44,312 nucleotides of DNA, from contig JAIQFA010000039.1 of NCBI GenBank assembly GCA_020073525.1, forward strand, positions 1-44,312, read 5' to 3'. The stretch is from Terriglobia bacterium (GTDB lineage: Bacteria > Acidobacteriota > Terriglobia > Terriglobales > Acidobacteriaceae). The translations under genes were made by a program, and so were the position numbers. This document shows positions 40,119 through 44,312 of the stretch, piece after piece (the first letter of the stretch is position 1; each line of letters begins with the position of its first letter). A model generated the notes under the pieces. That model was not told the DNA's origin and did not search any database. It saw only the letters and a list, made by a program, of their open reading frames with translations.

Positions 40119-40475
40119 ATGACTCAGCTAGCGAGTTGGCTCTCGTCTAACACGGCAGCCTTTAGCATTATGGGAGCCGCCGTTGCGTTCATTGTGTCCA
40201 CAATTCAGCAGATATTTCAACGTCGGGCCGACGCCCGGGAGCGTGAGTTCCAGGCTTTTCACAAACTGGTCAGAGATTTGGTTGCACCTCATCAGCCTGG
40301 TGGTGCGCAAGGGATGCCTGCGCAAGCCGCGATAATTTTCGAGTTACGCCACTTCGACCGCTACCGCGAGTTCACACGTCGCCTGCTGGAAATGCTCAAG
40401 AAGGAGTGGGGCACTGACACCGGATCTCCTGAGCTCGTTTTGGAGATGGAACTTACTCTCAAGCACATTCAATGA
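40119..40475 (+). CDS. Small single-pass membrane protein, hypothetical
   Basis: A 118-residue protein. ATG 40119 follows GGAGG. Residues ~12-32 (TAAFSIMGAAVAFIVSTIQQI) form one helix, followed by a charged amphipathic region RRADAREREFQAFHKLVRDL. The C-terminal half is helical with ELRHFDRYREFTRRLLEML. I recognise no family. It precedes clpB by 29 bases and could be cotranscribed with it. Confidence 0.68.
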   Translation: MTQLASWLSSNTAAFSIMGAAVAFIVSTIQQIFQRRADAREREFQAFHKLVRDLVAPHQPGGAQGMPAQAAIIFELRHFDRYREFTRRLLEMLKKEWGTDTGSPELVLEMELTLKHIQ

Positions 40476-40504
40476 ACACGTAGTTGTCACAGAAAGGTTT
40501 GATG

Positions 40505-43189
<2,685 letters not shown>

Positions 43190-43239
43190 TCTCAGACCTT
43201 GTCATTCAGGCGAGCAGTCGGGCCGGGCTTTGCTCGGCT

Positions 43240-43264
43240 GGACGGGCGAGACGCCCGTCCCCAC
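43240..43264 (-). repeat. REP-like hairpin (GTGG type) after clpB
   Basis: GGACGGGCG-AGA-CGCCCGTCC (perfect 9-bp stem) followed by CCAC on the plus strand; it lies 51 bases after the clpB stop. Confidence 0.72.
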
Positions 43265-43342
43265 ACGACCTTTCATGACGCAAGAATCTCTCTCGGGTAC
43301 GATCAATGATTACGGGGGATACTGCCCGGAGGGACTACTGCG

Positions 43343-44312
43343 TTGACGGAAGACACAAAACTGCATGATTGCTGCGGGAACTGCTCCAGCGTGGCGGGAG
43401 TGATCTGCTGCTGGTTCACGGGACTGCAGCTGCGATTCGTAAGAATGGAGAGGTCGAGAAGATCGGAGACGGTCTTCTGGATGGCTCGGAAATCGAAGCC
43501 CTGGTTCAGCCGATCTTGACGCCGGTTGGCGCTGAGCAATATCGCGCTACACAAATCGCCGATTCTTCTTATCGAATTCCTGGCCTCGGACGGTTCCGGA
43601 TTAACCTGCATCGCGAACGCGGGCACGCTGCGGCCACGATTCGCGCGTTGCCGGTGAAGGTGCCGGGGCTCGGCGAACTGGGGCTCCCGGTCGAGGTCGG
43701 CAATCTGGCGGGCCTGCGTCGAGGTCTGGTGCTAATTGGAGGCGCGGCGGGAGCCGGGAAATCCACGACCCTGGCGGCGCTGGTCGGCGAGATCAACAAG
43801 CGAGATGCCCGTCACATCGTGACCATCGAAGACCCTGTCGAATACGAGCATGAGCACCTGCGCAGCGTCATCGAGCAAGTTGAAGTCGGAACCGACGCGC
43901 CAGATTTTCCTACAGCTCTTCGGGCGGCGCTGCGGCAGGCTCCGGACGTCCTCGTTGTCGGGGAGATGCGTGATCCGGAGAGCATGGCTATTGCGGTTTC
44001 GGCCGCCGAGACCGGACACCTGGTGCTCTCTACTCTGCACACCACCGACGTGGCTTCGGCGATCTCGCGCATCTCCGATTCGTTCCCGGTGGAACGGCAG
44101 AGCACGATTCGGCAAGAGCTGGCGATGGCGATCTCCGCGGTTTTGACGCAGACACTGTTGCCGAGTCGCAAGGGCGGGCGCGTTCCAGCGGTTGAGCTGT
44201 TGATGATCGGGTACGGGGCGCGGCAGCACATCCGGCATAATGCCCTGCAACATCTGAACCAGGAAATCACGATGACCAAAGGGAAAGGATCGATTGGACT
44301 GGAGGAGTCCCT
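43343..44312 (+). CDS. PilT-like type IV pilus retraction ATPase, partial, with probable 5' frameshift
   Basis: The frame at 43369-44312 encodes a PilT/PilU-like hexameric ATPase that runs off the window. Visible are LLQRGGSDLLLVHG, Walker A GGAAGAGKSTT (~43741-43770), the Asp-box HIVTIEDPVEYEHEH, Walker B VLVVGEMRDPES and the His-box STLHTTD. The N-terminus is the problem: GGAGGG (43328-43333) precedes TTG 43343, whose frame reads MTEDTKLHD, exactly what should precede LLRELLQRGGSD, but the join needs one additional base near 43369. A TTG at 43369 could restart, without a ribosome-binding site. Either the sequence lacks a base or the gene is damaged. Confidence 0.82.

Overview
The window most likely comes from an Acidobacteriota genome (Koribacter/Terriglobales-like). 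This rests on gene content: a compact pqqABCDE operon, a TIGR03118 secreted protein, a Tat-exported HisC-like aminotransferase, many short zinc-ribbon or secreted proteins of unknown role, and intergenic space full of short hairpin repeats. It is inference, not a taxonomic assignment. No rRNA, tRNA or CRISPR array was found.

Layout. 1-5.7 kb: a small unknown protein, a membrane-anchored metallophosphoesterase, a secreted M28 peptidase, a DksA/TraR-type zinc-finger protein and a secreted beta-propeller protein ending at a strong terminator. 5.9-9.2 kb: pqqA-B-C-D-E, almost all overlapping or touching; pqqE starts inside an 8-bp tandem repeat. 9.3-16.8 kb: unknown secreted protein, TPR membrane protein, unknown membrane protein, PLP enzyme, GH5 glycosidase, Skp/OmpH chaperone, TonB-domain protein and a small zinc-ribbon protein. 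16.9-21.3 kb (minus strand): argR-argF-argG-argH, headed by a promoter overlapped by two ARG boxes. 21.4-26.8 kb: unknown secreted protein, small protein, HAD hydrolase, PilZ protein, NTF2-like protein, TauE/SafE transporter and a membrane ferredoxin of the NapH type.

26.79-31.37 kb is the most unusual part. A 4.6-kb block starts and ends with the same inverted GTAG-hairpin (REP) sequence. Just inside both ends lie diverged copies of a roughly 400-bp repeat in inverted orientation. The block carries a two-gene system (ABC-type ATPase plus DUF4435/TOPRIM protein) matching the PARIS anti-phage system (AriA/AriB), and a REP-associated tyrosine transposase (RAYT) embedded in REP pairs that carry unusual hexanucleotide tails. 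I read it as a REP-bounded defence island.

31.4-44.3 kb returns to chromosomal genes: small zinc-ribbon protein, M49 dipeptidyl peptidase III, a parDE toxin-antitoxin pair with a palindromic operator, a coiled-coil zinc-ribbon protein, DUF333-like secreted protein, Tat-exported aminotransferase, RlmI-type rRNA methyltransferase, Hsp20 behind a near-consensus promoter, a small membrane protein, ClpB (with a REP inside its reading frame) and the 5' part of a PilT-like ATPase with an apparent frameshift.

REP-like hairpins with a GTAG or GTGG tetranucleotide recur across the whole window, so the RAYT in the island may be the enzyme that spread them.
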